Assembly: GCA_022825825.1 (NCBI GenBank)
Contig: JAJDWA010000033.1
Coordinates: 1-64,000 of the forward strand
Direction: 5' to 3'
Length of the DNA: 64,000 nucleotides
DNA from: Candidatus Poribacteria bacterium
GTDB lineage: Bacteria > Poribacteria > WGA-4E > WGA-3G
The notes under the pieces are model-generated. The model searched no databases and was not told where the DNA came from. It saw only the letters and a program-made list of their open reading frames with translations. The position numbers were made by a program, and so were the translations under genes. Positions 28,000 through 37,524 of this stretch are shown here, in pieces (the stretch's first letter is position 1; every line of letters begins with the position of its first letter).

Positions 28000-28395
28000 A
28001 TGTCATTTTCAACAAAACTAATACTTCCAATCATACTAATCCTCTTATCTTTCACCATCGGATGCCAGCGTGAAACCACAAGTGTGGGCCCTTTAATCGG
28101 ATCAGGCAAGGACAATACAGAGATTCTCATAATAGGCCCTTACACCCAAACCTGCCAAGGCTTCATTGAGCAAGAATGCTATCTTGAATTTAACGAGGAG
28201 AGTCAAGAGTGGGAATTTTTCTATGAAAACATAAAAGGTTTTGACTTCGAACCGGGGTTTATCTACAGACTCAAAGTCAGGTTGGAGGATCGGGGAACTG
28301 AAATACAGGATGTAGGCAGGTACGCCTATCATCTCATAGAGGTGTTAAGCAAAGAAGAGACATCAGTTAATGAGAGACCGCCGCGGAAACCATAG
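28000..28395 (+). CDS. DUF4377-like lipoprotein
   Basis: 131 residues from the ATG at 28000. Signal peptide with lipobox FTIGC (Cys at about 22). The mature part matches the DUF4377 pattern as I know it: GPYTQTCQGFIEQECYLEF, then WEFFYENIKGFDFEPGF and a closing YHLIEVLSKEE. The paired Cys residues probably form a disulphide outside the cytoplasm. Function unknown; relatives occur beside or fused to HslJ/META-type envelope proteins. It follows a 30-codon ORF by 2 nt. Confidence 0.75.
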   Translation: MSFSTKLILPIILILLSFTIGCQRETTSVGPLIGSGKDNTEILIIGPYTQTCQGFIEQECYLEFNEESQEWEFFYENIKGFDFEPGFIYRLKVRLEDRGTEIQDVGRYAYHLIEVLSKEETSVNERPPRKP

Positions 28396-28461
28396 ATAAT
28401 AGACAAACTTGTAGGTGCGCTTCTAATCACACCTCACAATTTTCCTGAGTCCTCTATTTTA

Positions 28462-28478
28462 AACCTAAGTTGCCACAT
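28462..28478 (-). repeat. Dispersed 17-nt repeat, copy a
   Basis: AACCTAAGTTGCCACAT, the exact inverse of the copy at 53607-53623. Near copies are at 44164 and 46129. It lies in the 197-bp gap before the RelE/ParE-type gene, which otherwise shows nothing clear. Confidence 0.4.
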
Positions 28479-28592
28479 AGTAGCACACAAACTGAACGTT
28501 TACGGGACAAAATTTCACGAATAACGAGCTGTTCTCTATTAAAAATGGCTTCTGTGTGCCTAAAATCTTATAGGTAAACAACTTGGGTTATT

Positions 28593-28850
28593 TTAGTAAA
28601 TTTTACTACGATGCCCAATTCGGTATACGTTTATCTCTTTAGTCTGCTTATTGAAAGTATAGAGAATACGATAATCTTTAGCCACTCTTAAACTAAATTT
28701 TCCTCTATGTATGCCTTGAAGCGCTTTGTGCGGTCTATGATCACAAGTTTCTTGTAGTTGTACTAATTTGTTCCGGATTCGTGTGCGGATTGTTGGGTGT
28801 AAACGTTGCAAATCCGCTCTGGCATCCGCACTGATTATTAATGTGTACAA
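28593..28850 (-). CDS. RelE/ParE-family toxin
   Basis: 85 residues, typical length. Family features: LIISADARADLQRLHPTIR at the start, RPHKALQGIHRGKFSLRVAKDYRI in the centre with basic residues, and the terminal strand INVYRIGHRSKIY. Such proteins cut ribosome-bound mRNA or inhibit gyrase; which applies here cannot be told. It starts with TTG, 2 nt after the stop of the preceding large antitoxin-like gene, so translation is coupled. Confidence 0.85.
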   Translation of the reverse strand: MYTLIISADARADLQRLHPTIRTRIRNKLVQLQETCDHRPHKALQGIHRGKFSLRVAKDYRILYTFNKQTKEINVYRIGHRSKIY

Positions 28851-28852
28851 AC

Positions 28853-29530
28853 TTATTCACCCTCAAGTTCTTTAAAAATTTCTTCCAGCGAATAAGTTTT
28901 GCCACCCGCTTTAAGATGTTCCTCTACCCGACCTAATTCTTCATCAAATTCTGGGGATACCTCTAAGCCTTCATCAGGATCGTAGTGATAATCCTCAAGG
29001 GCAAGTTCTAAGAGCTCATAAGAAACGAAAAATTCCCGAAATACTATATCTAATTTTGCAATTGACACATTTTGTGCCAATAATGCTGTGAGTTGATCGC
29101 GTACAACAAAGAGTTCCTGTGTTACGAGGGTCCGAAGTAATTCTTGATATTCGTCTGGTGGCAGTTCAATAATCTTCTTTTTCGGTTTCGGGTCGCTTTT
29201 TAAGTAAATGCCCATGCGTCTATTAATTCGTTCTTCGAGGGTCGTCTTCCGGTTTGCCAGGATATAGTCGCGTTGCCGCTTTAACTTTTTGGTGAGCGGG
29301 GTATGAGGGTCTAAACCTTTAAGCGGATCCTCTGTGTACGTCTCAAACCAAAACCCCAAATCTTCGTAATCTCCGTGAAACTCAAGAAACTCCGCTTCTA
29401 AGGCTTCTTGCGGACTATTTTTTGCCAATAACGCTGCAAGTCGTTCACGCGATTCAAAAAGTTCTTCGTTAACAAGGATATCTAACAATTTTCGGAATTC
29501 AGTAGGGGACATATCTTTAATGTTTTTCAT
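28853..29530 (-). CDS. Large antitoxin-like protein with duplicated module
   Basis: 225 residues, much longer than usual RelB/ParD antitoxins (about 60-100). Two similar segments are seen: MSPTEFRKLLDILVNEELFE (about 7) and LPPDEYQELLRTLVTQELFV (about 122), each followed by RERLAALLAKN or RDQLTALLAQN. The C-terminal KTYSLEEIFKELEGE is the usual toxin-binding ending of RelB/Phd-type antitoxins. GGGAGG lies upstream of the ATG. It precedes the RelE/ParE-type toxin by 2 nt and follows the aldo/keto reductase by 7 nt. The duplicated part may be a dimerisation or DNA-binding unit; no named family. Confidence 0.78.
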   Translation of the reverse strand: MKNIKDMSPTEFRKLLDILVNEELFESRERLAALLAKNSPQEALEAEFLEFHGDYEDLGFWFETYTEDPLKGLDPHTPLTKKLKRQRDYILANRKTTLEERINRRMGIYLKSDPKPKKKIIELPPDEYQELLRTLVTQELFVVRDQLTALLAQNVSIAKLDIVFREFFVSYELLELALEDYHYDPDEGLEVSPEFDEELGRVEEHLKAGGKTYSLEEIFKELEGE

Positions 29531-29537
29531 TGGTTAA

Positions 29538-30359
29538 CTACCTCCCATGTATCGCCCGCAGATCTAACCGTGCATCAACATTATCCGACACAGCATTTGT
29601 CCAGTCCACATCATCAGTACTTTGTAAACTCATCAGTGCAACATTGACCATCGGATTTGAAAGTGAATAGTTGAGCAAAAAACTATCCACATCGACTTCC
29701 GCCATCTCATTAGGAAAGCAGTGTTTCATAAGATTTTGGAAGACGTTGCTTGTGGTAGATCGCATCAACACAATCCCCATCTCTTGTGCAACAGCATCGG
29801 GAATAACACCGCGCCTGCCGAATGTGTCACAGGTACTTTGATATATCAGGTTGTAGTGGATTTGCATCATATCAAACTCACCAGTGGCAATAAGTTGTTC
29901 TGTGCCGCCGGACGGACCGTCTGCAGAAAAACCGATAAACCGCACCTTTCCCTCTTTCTTCAATTTAAGATATTTTTCCAAGCCGCCACTGTCCAGAATC
30001 TGTTCCGTCTCTTTTGCGTAAAACCAACCGCCATGGAATTGTAGGACATCAATATAATCAGTGCCAAGTCGTTTTAGGCTACCTTCCACATCCGCTGCGA
30101 TACCATCCGGGTCATACGCTTCCGTTTTGGTTGCAACGATACAAACATCACGACGATCCGTTATCGCTTTGCCGATAACTGTTTCACTATAGCCTCCGCC
30201 GTAGTTGGGCGCTGTATCTATGTAGTTGACTCCACAATCTATGGCATAATGGATCATATTGACAAGCGATTTTTCATCATGCTCTGGACGAACTCTACCG
30301 CCGCCGTAGCCTATTTCTGAAACACGGAGCCCTGTCTTACCGAGAGTACGATACTGCAT
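29538..30359 (-). CDS. Aldo/keto reductase
   Basis: 273 residues, NAD(P)H-dependent carbonyl reductase with a TIM barrel. The catalytic tetrad is seen: Asp in VNYIDTAPNYG, the following Tyr, Lys in VATKTEAY, and His in LQFHGGWF. It starts RTLGKTGLRVSEIGYGGG, as in the AKR5/AKR11-like bacterial group. Substrate unknown. The antitoxin-like gene follows after 7 nt, so both may be in one transcript. Only 71 nt separate it from dnaE upstream. Confidence 0.9.
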   Translation of the reverse strand: MQYRTLGKTGLRVSEIGYGGGRVRPEHDEKSLVNMIHYAIDCGVNYIDTAPNYGGGYSETVIGKAITDRRDVCIVATKTEAYDPDGIAADVEGSLKRLGTDYIDVLQFHGGWFYAKETEQILDSGGLEKYLKLKKEGKVRFIGFSADGPSGGTEQLIATGEFDMMQIHYNLIYQSTCDTFGRRGVIPDAVAQEMGIVLMRSTTSNVFQNLMKHCFPNEMAEVDVDSFLLNYSLSNPMVNVALMSLQSTDDVDWTNAVSDNVDARLDLRAIHGR

Positions 30360-30430
30360 AATCAGTAAATCTCCTCTTACGTGATTTGATAGAAACGTTT
30401 TGCTGTTAGCCTATCCTAACAGCATCATTC

Positions 30431-33400
30431 TTAAACATAATTCATTCGCGGAGTACGGTTTCCATTTTTATTCTTGGGTTTCGTTCTGTTGCTTCGTTTA
30501 ATGCAGTTCTCTCCGAATAGATTTTGGACCTGTTTGAAGACATCTTCCTTATCTGTAATCCTATAGTTAGAACCGCATCGTGTGATGACTTCACCGAAAC
30601 GTGGACTCATGAGACGCAAAATTAGGTGCAGCTCTCCCTTGTTGGCAAGTGCAATTTCTTTAAGAGTTTTTAGTTTGTCAAGGTTATCAAGATCGGATTC
30701 TGGGATTGTCACCTCAACAGCAGATGTCTGCTGCTCAGAAACAGTTTCAATATCTAAAATTGTGTCTGCCTGTACCTGGCGCTCTTCTACTTCGGTTTCA
30801 TCATCAGAATTTCGGTTTTTGCCATTCTGATTGATTTTGACTGTTCCTTCAATCCAAACCATTCTATCTTCAAAAAGGTCTCCTGCTTTTTTATAGGCCT
30901 CTGGAAAAACAACAACCTCTATTGATCCCTCAAGGTCCTCAAACTCAAGTATTGCCATGGGGTCCCCTTTCCTGGTAGTGCGGTTTGTGACACTGGTAAT
31001 CATTCCCGCTACAGAAACTGTGGATTCAATCGGGTGTCCGCCAAGGGTTTGGGTACTTGCTGATGTATAGTTTTCAACGATGTCTGTGTATTCTTGGAGT
31101 GGGTGTCCGGAAACATAAAAACCGAGTTGTTCTTTTTCCAGCTTAAGCCGTTCCAAAGGGGCGTATTCCTCTGTCTCCGCGAGCGTCACAACTGTTGCCG
31201 GGACATCCTCTGCCTCTCCAAAGAGGTTCATCTGTCCGCGTTCGCGTTCTGTTTGTGCGCTCTGTGCAGCTTTCAGGATACTTTCCAAGTTATTGAGGAG
31301 TTGCGCCCGATGTCCTTCCAGTTTATCAAACGCACCGCTTAAAATAAGACCTTCAATAGCACGTTTATTGGCCACTTTTGTATCCACGCGTTCACAGAAA
31401 TCTTGTAGTGATGTGAATGAACCACCCTCTTTTCGTGCCTCCACAATGGCATCTATAGCATTGTCACCAACGTTTTTCACTGCCACAAGCCCAAAGCAGA
31501 TGTCATTGCCGTCCACTGCGAAATCCTTATCGCTGCTGTTAACATCTGGCGGGAGCACGTTGATTTCAACACCAAGGAAGTCAGCAAGTTTCGCACATTC
31601 AGCTCGATAACGGGTAATTTTAGAGGTGTCGCCTGCTTCGCCGGTCATCATTGCTGCCATGAATTCATGTGGGTAGTGTGTTTTCAGATACGCCATGCGA
31701 TAAGCTAACATCGCATAAGCGACAGAGTGTGATTTGTTGAAGGCGTATCCACTAAAAGGTTCGAGCAGGTCGTATATTTCCTCTGCCTCTTTCTTAGAGA
31801 TTTCATTTTTCAGGGCCCCCTCAACGAATTTCTCTCGCTGTGCTTGGAGTAACTCAGGGTTTTTCTTACCCATAGCAGAACGTAGCACATCAGCTTCCCC
31901 AAGAGTAAAGCCTGCCATATCGCGCGCAATCTGCATCACCTGTTCCTGATAGACGCATACACCGTAAGTATTTTGGAGTGCGTTCTCAAGCAAAGGGTGT
32001 ATATATTCTACCTTTTCCAATCCGTTTTTCCTATCAATGAACTGTTGCATCATACCGCTTTCTAACGGACCTGGACGATAGAGGGCCGGAATTGCAGCGA
32101 AATCCTCAAAGTTATCCGCTTTGAGCTGTGTGACAACCCTATACATGCCGGAGGAGGTTTCCAATTGGAATAAGCCAGCAATTAATCCTCTACTGATGAG
32201 TGAAAAGGTTTTTTCATCGTCAAAAGGGATATCCTCTAACTTCAAATCTTTGCCGTGATTCGTTTTAATCATTTGGAGACAGTCATGAATCTCAGTGAGG
32301 CTGCGAACACCGAGGAAATCAAATTTGACGATACCGACATTTTCAACAGTTTTGCCCTCAAACTGTGTTGCAACCTGGTCGTGTCTATCCTTAAACAGTG
32401 GTGCGAAATCCGTCAGCGGCCCATTTGAAACGACAATAGCGGATGCATGGCACGAGACGTGTCGTTTCATGCCTTCTACGGCTTTACTGAGGTCCATCAG
32501 TTCTTTATTTTCTGGTTGTTCGGCAAGTGCTTGAAATTCGGGCACCTGTTCCAAGGCATCATCAAGTGAAATACCCGGGGTGCTGGGAATCAACTGCGTT
32601 AACTTAATGACATTCTCAAGGGGTACATCAAGTGTACGTCCAACATCTTTGATAGCGGCTTTTGCTCCCATGGTTGCAAAGGTGGCAACCTTGCCGACAG
32701 AGTCTTGACCATATTTATTAACGAGGTATTCAATAACGTGGTCACGGGCGCGGTCTGCAAAGTCAATATCAATATCAGGTGGACTAATTCGTTCAAGATT
32801 TAAAAAACGTTCAAAGATACAGCCGTACTCCATCGGATTGAAAGCAATTACATCAAGTGCATACAAGACAAGGCTACCGGCAGCGGAGCCACGAGCAGTG
32901 AGCGGATATCCTTGTTCGTTAGCGTATTTAACATAGTCCCATACAATCAGGAAATATCCTGGGTAACCGGTTTTATTTATAATATCAAGTTCATGATTCA
33001 ACCTTTGGAGAACATCCGAGGAGAGTTCACCGCCCATTTTTTCACGCAACCCTTGGTAGCAAAGTTCTTTTAGATAACTCTCATTTGTATGCCCTTCTGG
33101 TACATCATATTTCGGCATCACGCTCTTACCGTAATCAAGTTTGAGATTACACCGTTTTGCAATTTCAAGTGTGTTACTAATGGCTTCTGGCGGGTAATTC
33201 TTAAGCGCTTCCCGCATTTCGTTAACGTCCTTAAAATAGAAATGATTATCAAATCGCATCCGGTCTTGGTCGTTGACAGTTTTCTTTGTTTGGATACAGA
33301 GAAGCACATCGTGCATGTGATGGTCGGATTTGCGGAGGTAATGGCAATCGTTTGTCCCGACGAGAGGGAGATCAAATTCTCTCGCTAAGTCAACCATTAT

Positions 33401-33964
33401 CGGGTATGCCTCAAGCTCCTTGTCAATAAAATGGTTTTGCACCTCAACATAGAGGTTACGAGGACCCATAACATCAATCAAGGTTTTGAAGTTTTGGATG
33501 CCCTCTTCCCGTTTATCTGAGATGAGAAGTTGTGGGACCTGCCCTTGAATACATCCCGTCAGTGCAATAATTCCCTCACGGTATTCTCGTAAGATTTCCA
33601 TGTCAATGCGCGGTTTGCTATAGAAACCCTCTATGTAACCGAGTGACACTAATTCAAGGAGATTTTGATAGCCAGCCGCATTTTCTACAAGGAGCGTTAG
33701 ATGGTAGGGGCTACCTTGGTCTTTCCCACGGACTGTTCGGTCACCAGGGGCAACATATACCTCACACCCGACAATAGGGTTTACACCAGCCTCCTGTGCT
33801 TTAGTGTAAAACTCCCACGCACCGAACATATTGCCGTGGTCGGTAAGCGCAACAGCGGGCGTACTATTTTCAACTGCCCACTGAATCATATCCGAAATAC
33901 GGCATGCACCGTCAAGCATGCTGTATTCGCTGTGGTTGTGTAGATGGACAAATTCGGAAGACAT
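30431..33964 (-). CDS. dnaE: DNA polymerase III subunit alpha
   Basis: 1177 residues, the replicative polymerase. The N-terminal PHP domain begins FVHLHNHSEYSMLDGACRI. The catalytic palm has PPDIDIDFADRARDHVIEYL with the metal-binding Asp residues. The finger/thumb region includes YRPGPLESGMM and FNKSHSVAYAMLAY. A C-terminal OB-fold region (VSVAGMITSVTNRTTRKGDPM) is present. The ATG has AGGAG about 8 nt upstream. Full length, no break. Transcribed divergently from the MFS gene. Confidence 0.97.
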   Translation of the reverse strand: MSSEFVHLHNHSEYSMLDGACRISDMIQWAVENSTPAVALTDHGNMFGAWEFYTKAQEAGVNPIVGCEVYVAPGDRTVRGKDQGSPYHLTLLVENAAGYQNLLELVSLGYIEGFYSKPRIDMEILREYREGIIALTGCIQGQVPQLLISDKREEGIQNFKTLIDVMGPRNLYVEVQNHFIDKELEAYPIMVDLAREFDLPLVGTNDCHYLRKSDHHMHDVLLCIQTKKTVNDQDRMRFDNHFYFKDVNEMREALKNYPPEAISNTLEIAKRCNLKLDYGKSVMPKYDVPEGHTNESYLKELCYQGLREKMGGELSSDVLQRLNHELDIINKTGYPGYFLIVWDYVKYANEQGYPLTARGSAAGSLVLYALDVIAFNPMEYGCIFERFLNLERISPPDIDIDFADRARDHVIEYLVNKYGQDSVGKVATFATMGAKAAIKDVGRTLDVPLENVIKLTQLIPSTPGISLDDALEQVPEFQALAEQPENKELMDLSKAVEGMKRHVSCHASAIVVSNGPLTDFAPLFKDRHDQVATQFEGKTVENVGIVKFDFLGVRSLTEIHDCLQMIKTNHGKDLKLEDIPFDDEKTFSLISRGLIAGLFQLETSSGMYRVVTQLKADNFEDFAAIPALYRPGPLESGMMQQFIDRKNGLEKVEYIHPLLENALQNTYGVCVYQEQVMQIARDMAGFTLGEADVLRSAMGKKNPELLQAQREKFVEGALKNEISKKEAEEIYDLLEPFSGYAFNKSHSVAYAMLAYRMAYLKTHYPHEFMAAMMTGEAGDTSKITRYRAECAKLADFLGVEINVLPPDVNSSDKDFAVDGNDICFGLVAVKNVGDNAIDAIVEARKEGGSFTSLQDFCERVDTKVANKRAIEGLILSGAFDKLEGHRAQLLNNLESILKAAQSAQTERERGQMNLFGEAEDVPATVVTLAETEEYAPLERLKLEKEQLGFYVSGHPLQEYTDIVENYTSASTQTLGGHPIESTVSVAGMITSVTNRTTRKGDPMAILEFEDLEGSIEVVVFPEAYKKAGDLFEDRMVWIEGTVKINQNGKNRNSDDETEVEERQVQADTILDIETVSEQQTSAVEVTIPESDLDNLDKLKTLKEIALANKGELHLILRLMSPRFGEVITRCGSNYRITDKEDVFKQVQNLFGENCIKRSNRTKPKNKNGNRTPRMNYV

Positions 33965-34123
33965 GGATTCTCCTGCTTTTATGTTTATGATGTATTTTAC
34001 GATAAAAAATCGGTTTAGATTTCAACTAATTTACAGACATAATTATAGCAGAAAAAGAGGTGAATTTACACAACAAAATTTAGGAAAGAACCTGCTTTAC
34101 TATGTCGAGATTCTGTTTAATAT

Positions 34124-34152
34124 TTGACATATTGCTTATGCCTTGCTATAAT
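34124..34152 (+). promoter_or_regulatory. Consensus sigma-70 promoter of the MFS gene
   Basis: Perfect TTGACA (34124-34129), 17-nt spacer, perfect TATAAT (34147-34152). The predicted start is near 34159, about 56 nt before the ATG at 34215. This is the strongest promoter match found in the window. Confidence 0.8.
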
Positions 34153-34214
34153 AGTTGATACTGCACAAACTGGAATTTTCTCAAGTGTGCAGAATCTGTT
34201 TTTTGAACGGACGA

Positions 34215-35462
34215 ATGCAAAAATCGAGACTTCTTCTCCTGTTCTTAACCCTGTTTTTTGTGATGCTTGGGTTTGGCATCATCATTCCAAATCTCGCTTA
34301 TTACGCAGAAGATATCGGGGCAACTCCCACCGAAATCGCTATATTACTTTCTACATATTCTGGGATGCAACTGTTGTTCGCGCCGCTTTGGGGGCGTTTG
34401 TCGGACAAGTACGGTAGGAAACCCGCAATTCTGCTTGGGTTGCTTGGAAATGCCGTTGCCTTAGCCGCTTTTGGATTGGCAAAGGAGTATATATGGCTTT
34501 TCACCGCTCGGAGTGCAGCGGGCATCGCTTCAGCAGCAGTGTTGCCAAGCGTAATGGCCTATGTTGCGGATGTTACCACATCAGAGGAACGCGGTAAAGG
34601 CATGGGATTGATGGGCGCAGCAATGGGGCTCGGTTTTATCCTTGGCCCAGCAATTGGCGGTGTGATGGGTCGGCACGATCTACCATTTTTTGTTGCAGGA
34701 GGGTTGTCGTTACTAACTTTTCTTTTTGCGTTCATTCTTCTTCCTGAATCGCTTCAGAAAGATGTTGTGGCAGAACAACATGAATGGATATCACCACGCG
34801 ATCTATTCCGGCGGACAACATTGCAATCTCCGCTCATCCCTCTATTTCTTGTTGCCTTTTTCACTACCTTCAGTTTCGCCGGATTGGAGGCGACTTTTCC
34901 ACTGTTCATTGAAGCAGGCTGGGAGTATAAGCAAAAAGAGATGGGATGGATGTTTATGGTCATGGGTGCGATTGTCGTGCCGTTACAGGGGGGATTGCTC
35001 GGAAAATTGATTAACAGGTTAGGAGAACGGCGGATAATTATAGCAGGTTTATTGCTGAATGCTCTCGGCATGGTGTTTTTGCTCTACGCGTTCAACTTCG
35101 TAACACTAACAATTTACCTCACAATTACTGGAATCGGCAATCAACTGATTCGCCCAACAAATACATCGTGGATATCTAAGCAGACCAGCATTGGACAAGG
35201 CGCGGCTATCGGTATTATGGATGCGTTTTTGAGTTTAGGACGTATCTTAGGCCCGCTTCTCGGTGGCTGGCTATATGACAAATCAGCACACCCGGAATTT
35301 GTAAAAACGATTTTTAGCAGCGTCTTTGGTAATTGGTTATATGGAAATAATGCTTATTCTTACGTTGTTTTGGCGGGAATTTTGGTAATTGCTACTGTTT
35401 GTTTATACGTTCCCTTGCGTCAGGTTGAACATAAGGGAACCGGCAAGACATTTCAAGAATAA
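34215..35462 (+). CDS. MFS transporter (TetA/drug-efflux type)
   Basis: 415 residues from the ATG at 34215 (in-frame TTG 60 nt upstream lies before the predicted transcript start). About 12 hydrophobic spans. Motif A between spans 2 and 3: GRLSDKYGRKPAI. LGPAIGGVMGR in span 5 matches motif C of 12-span efflux carriers. An exporter of small molecules in the inner membrane is likely; substrate unknown. It converges with the WD40 gene (31 nt between stops). Confidence 0.88.
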   Translation: MQKSRLLLLFLTLFFVMLGFGIIIPNLAYYAEDIGATPTEIAILLSTYSGMQLLFAPLWGRLSDKYGRKPAILLGLLGNAVALAAFGLAKEYIWLFTARSAAGIASAAVLPSVMAYVADVTTSEERGKGMGLMGAAMGLGFILGPAIGGVMGRHDLPFFVAGGLSLLTFLFAFILLPESLQKDVVAEQHEWISPRDLFRRTTLQSPLIPLFLVAFFTTFSFAGLEATFPLFIEAGWEYKQKEMGWMFMVMGAIVVPLQGGLLGKLINRLGERRIIIAGLLLNALGMVFLLYAFNFVTLTIYLTITGIGNQLIRPTNTSWISKQTSIGQGAAIGIMDAFLSLGRILGPLLGGWLYDKSAHPEFVKTIFSSVFGNWLYGNNAYSYVVLAGILVIATVCLYVPLRQVEHKGTGKTFQE

Positions 35463-35493
35463 CACAATAAACAACGCTTGAATGGTAGTATCT

Positions 35494-37524
35494 TTATTTA
35501 AGAACGTCCCAAAGAAAAATTGCACCATCTTCGCTGCCGCTGGCAAGGGTTTTGCCGTTCGGTGAAAACGTAAGTGCTTTTATCCTATCGGGGTGTCCTT
35601 TGAAGGTAGATATTTTATTGCCAGTGGCAATATCCCATAGTCGAATTGCTCCATCCTTGCTACCACTTGCAAGAATTCTGTTATCAGCCGAAAACGCCAA
35701 AACGTTTGCAGAACCGTTTTGCCCTTTAAGAAATGTCAATTGTCTACCAATGGCAATATCCCACAGTTGAATTTGAACAGGATTACTAATACTCGCAAGA
35801 ATTTTACCATCCATGGAAAATGCTAAAGCGCGTGTCTTACCTGAAGAGAGACTTAACATCTGTGTGCCAGTGCTTGCATCCCACAGTCGAATTGTCCCAT
35901 CGTCACTTCCGCTTGCAAGTATTTTGCCATTTGGTGTAAATGCCAGCGCGTTAATTTTATCTGTATGCCCTTTGAGAGTGAAATACAACTGCCCGTGAGG
36001 CACTTCCCATAAGTGTAAGGTAAATCTATTGTCCTTTGTGGTACGATCTGAATTTAGGGCGGCGGCAAGCATATATCCGTTTTGGGAAAACACAACATTG
36101 CCCTCTATGCCTCCAGAAGACGAAGATATTCTCAGCTGTCCTGGAAGCACAGGTGCTTTTCCTTTGTGTGATTCAACGCCAAAACTGGACAATTTATGTC
36201 CTGAGTGTATATCCCATAAACTCAATGCACCACTTATACTCTCCTTGATAAACGTATCGCGTTTTTTTATTTCAAATCTAAAACTCTCTGCACCAGTCAC
36301 TGTTCTACCATCCGATGAAAACACCAGATCACTGAGCAAGGTATTCGTGTCTATACGGTTAGAAAATTGAGTAAAGGTGGACACATCCCAAAACTGAATT
36401 GTTGTAGTATGTCCACTCGCCAAGATGCGGCTATCCGATGAAAATACCAAAGCGTTAAGCCGCTGCGTATGTCCTGTTGTAAAGGAAAACAATTCGTCAC
36501 CGGTTTTAGCATCCCAGATTCGGATCTCACCATTTCGATTAGCTCCTGCAATCGTCTTAGCGTCAGGCGAAACTGCCAATACATGAATCGTGCTGTTTAA
36601 CTTTCCACTAAGCCTCAGGCGTAGTTTTTTAGTCGCAACATCCCATAACTCTATTTCACCCGACTTCGTCTGGCAAATAAAGGTTTTACCGTCTTTAGAG
36701 AAAGTAAGTATCCTATTGAAACCTGATTTTTCAGCAAGGGTCATGAGTAAATATCCGGTAGTAACATTCCATAAACGAACCGGAGCATTAAGAGGGCAAA
36801 CAGCAAGTATAGTGCCATCTGGCGAAAACAGTAGGTCTATATACTCTTCACGATCTTCAAGTGTTTTCAGGTGTTGCCCTGTAGTGGCATCCTTCAAACG
36901 AATTGTGCCATCCTTGTACCCAAGCGCAAAAATTCCGTTACCGTTAATTTTCTTAAGGTACAAATTCGATGCTGTAACTTCGCGTCCAATGGCGATTCTC
37001 AGAGCCCCACCAAGTCCGTGTGAAGACATCGTGCGCAAATCCTTTATTTTAACTCCAGTGGCAATATCCCATATATTTGCTGAGCCATCATAATTTAAAC
37101 AGAGGAGTGTTTTGCCATCGTCAAAGATGCTTAATGCCTTTATTGTCCCCTTTTGTCTCCTGAAAAATTTCAAAAGTTTACCAGTGGCTATATCCCACAG
37201 CATAATATTACCGGACAACCCGCTCACTAATGTATTACCGTCTGGTGAGAATGCTACAGGGCCAGCTTCTGATGCGTGATCAGTAAGTAGAGTCAGTTCA
37301 GTACCGTTACGAGCATCATAAAGCCAAACACCAGTAGCACTTCCTACTGCAATTTGAGTTCCATCTGGTGAGAAGTTTATATCATTTATGCGTCCTTTGC
37401 TGAGACGTGCTTTGGCACCTTCTGGTAAATTCCATTGCGCATGATCTTGAGTAATTCCATTACTGAGGAATAAGGCATTAATTAACAACAAGATAATAAC
37501 AGTTAGGACGTGTTTCGTTTTCAT
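35494..37524 (-). CDS. Exported WD40-repeat beta-propeller protein
   Basis: 676 residues. Signal peptide (MKTKHVLTVIILLLINALFLSNG). The mature part is made of about 12-14 WD40 repeats with the usual FSPDGxxLASGSxDGxIxLWD form; the clearest are near the C terminus, ending SEDGAIFLWDVLK. Two seven-bladed propellers would account for the length. An extracytoplasmic scaffold role is likely. It overlaps the preceding TPR/FG-GAP gene by 4 nt (ATGA), so the two are translationally coupled and may form one complex. Confidence 0.9.
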   Translation of the reverse strand: MKTKHVLTVIILLLINALFLSNGITQDHAQWNLPEGAKARLSKGRINDINFSPDGTQIAVGSATGVWLYDARNGTELTLLTDHASEAGPVAFSPDGNTLVSGLSGNIMLWDIATGKLLKFFRRQKGTIKALSIFDDGKTLLCLNYDGSANIWDIATGVKIKDLRTMSSHGLGGALRIAIGREVTASNLYLKKINGNGIFALGYKDGTIRLKDATTGQHLKTLEDREEYIDLLFSPDGTILAVCPLNAPVRLWNVTTGYLLMTLAEKSGFNRILTFSKDGKTFICQTKSGEIELWDVATKKLRLRLSGKLNSTIHVLAVSPDAKTIAGANRNGEIRIWDAKTGDELFSFTTGHTQRLNALVFSSDSRILASGHTTTIQFWDVSTFTQFSNRIDTNTLLSDLVFSSDGRTVTGAESFRFEIKKRDTFIKESISGALSLWDIHSGHKLSSFGVESHKGKAPVLPGQLRISSSSGGIEGNVVFSQNGYMLAAALNSDRTTKDNRFTLHLWEVPHGQLYFTLKGHTDKINALAFTPNGKILASGSDDGTIRLWDASTGTQMLSLSSGKTRALAFSMDGKILASISNPVQIQLWDIAIGRQLTFLKGQNGSANVLAFSADNRILASGSKDGAIRLWDIATGNKISTFKGHPDRIKALTFSPNGKTLASGSEDGAIFLWDVLK

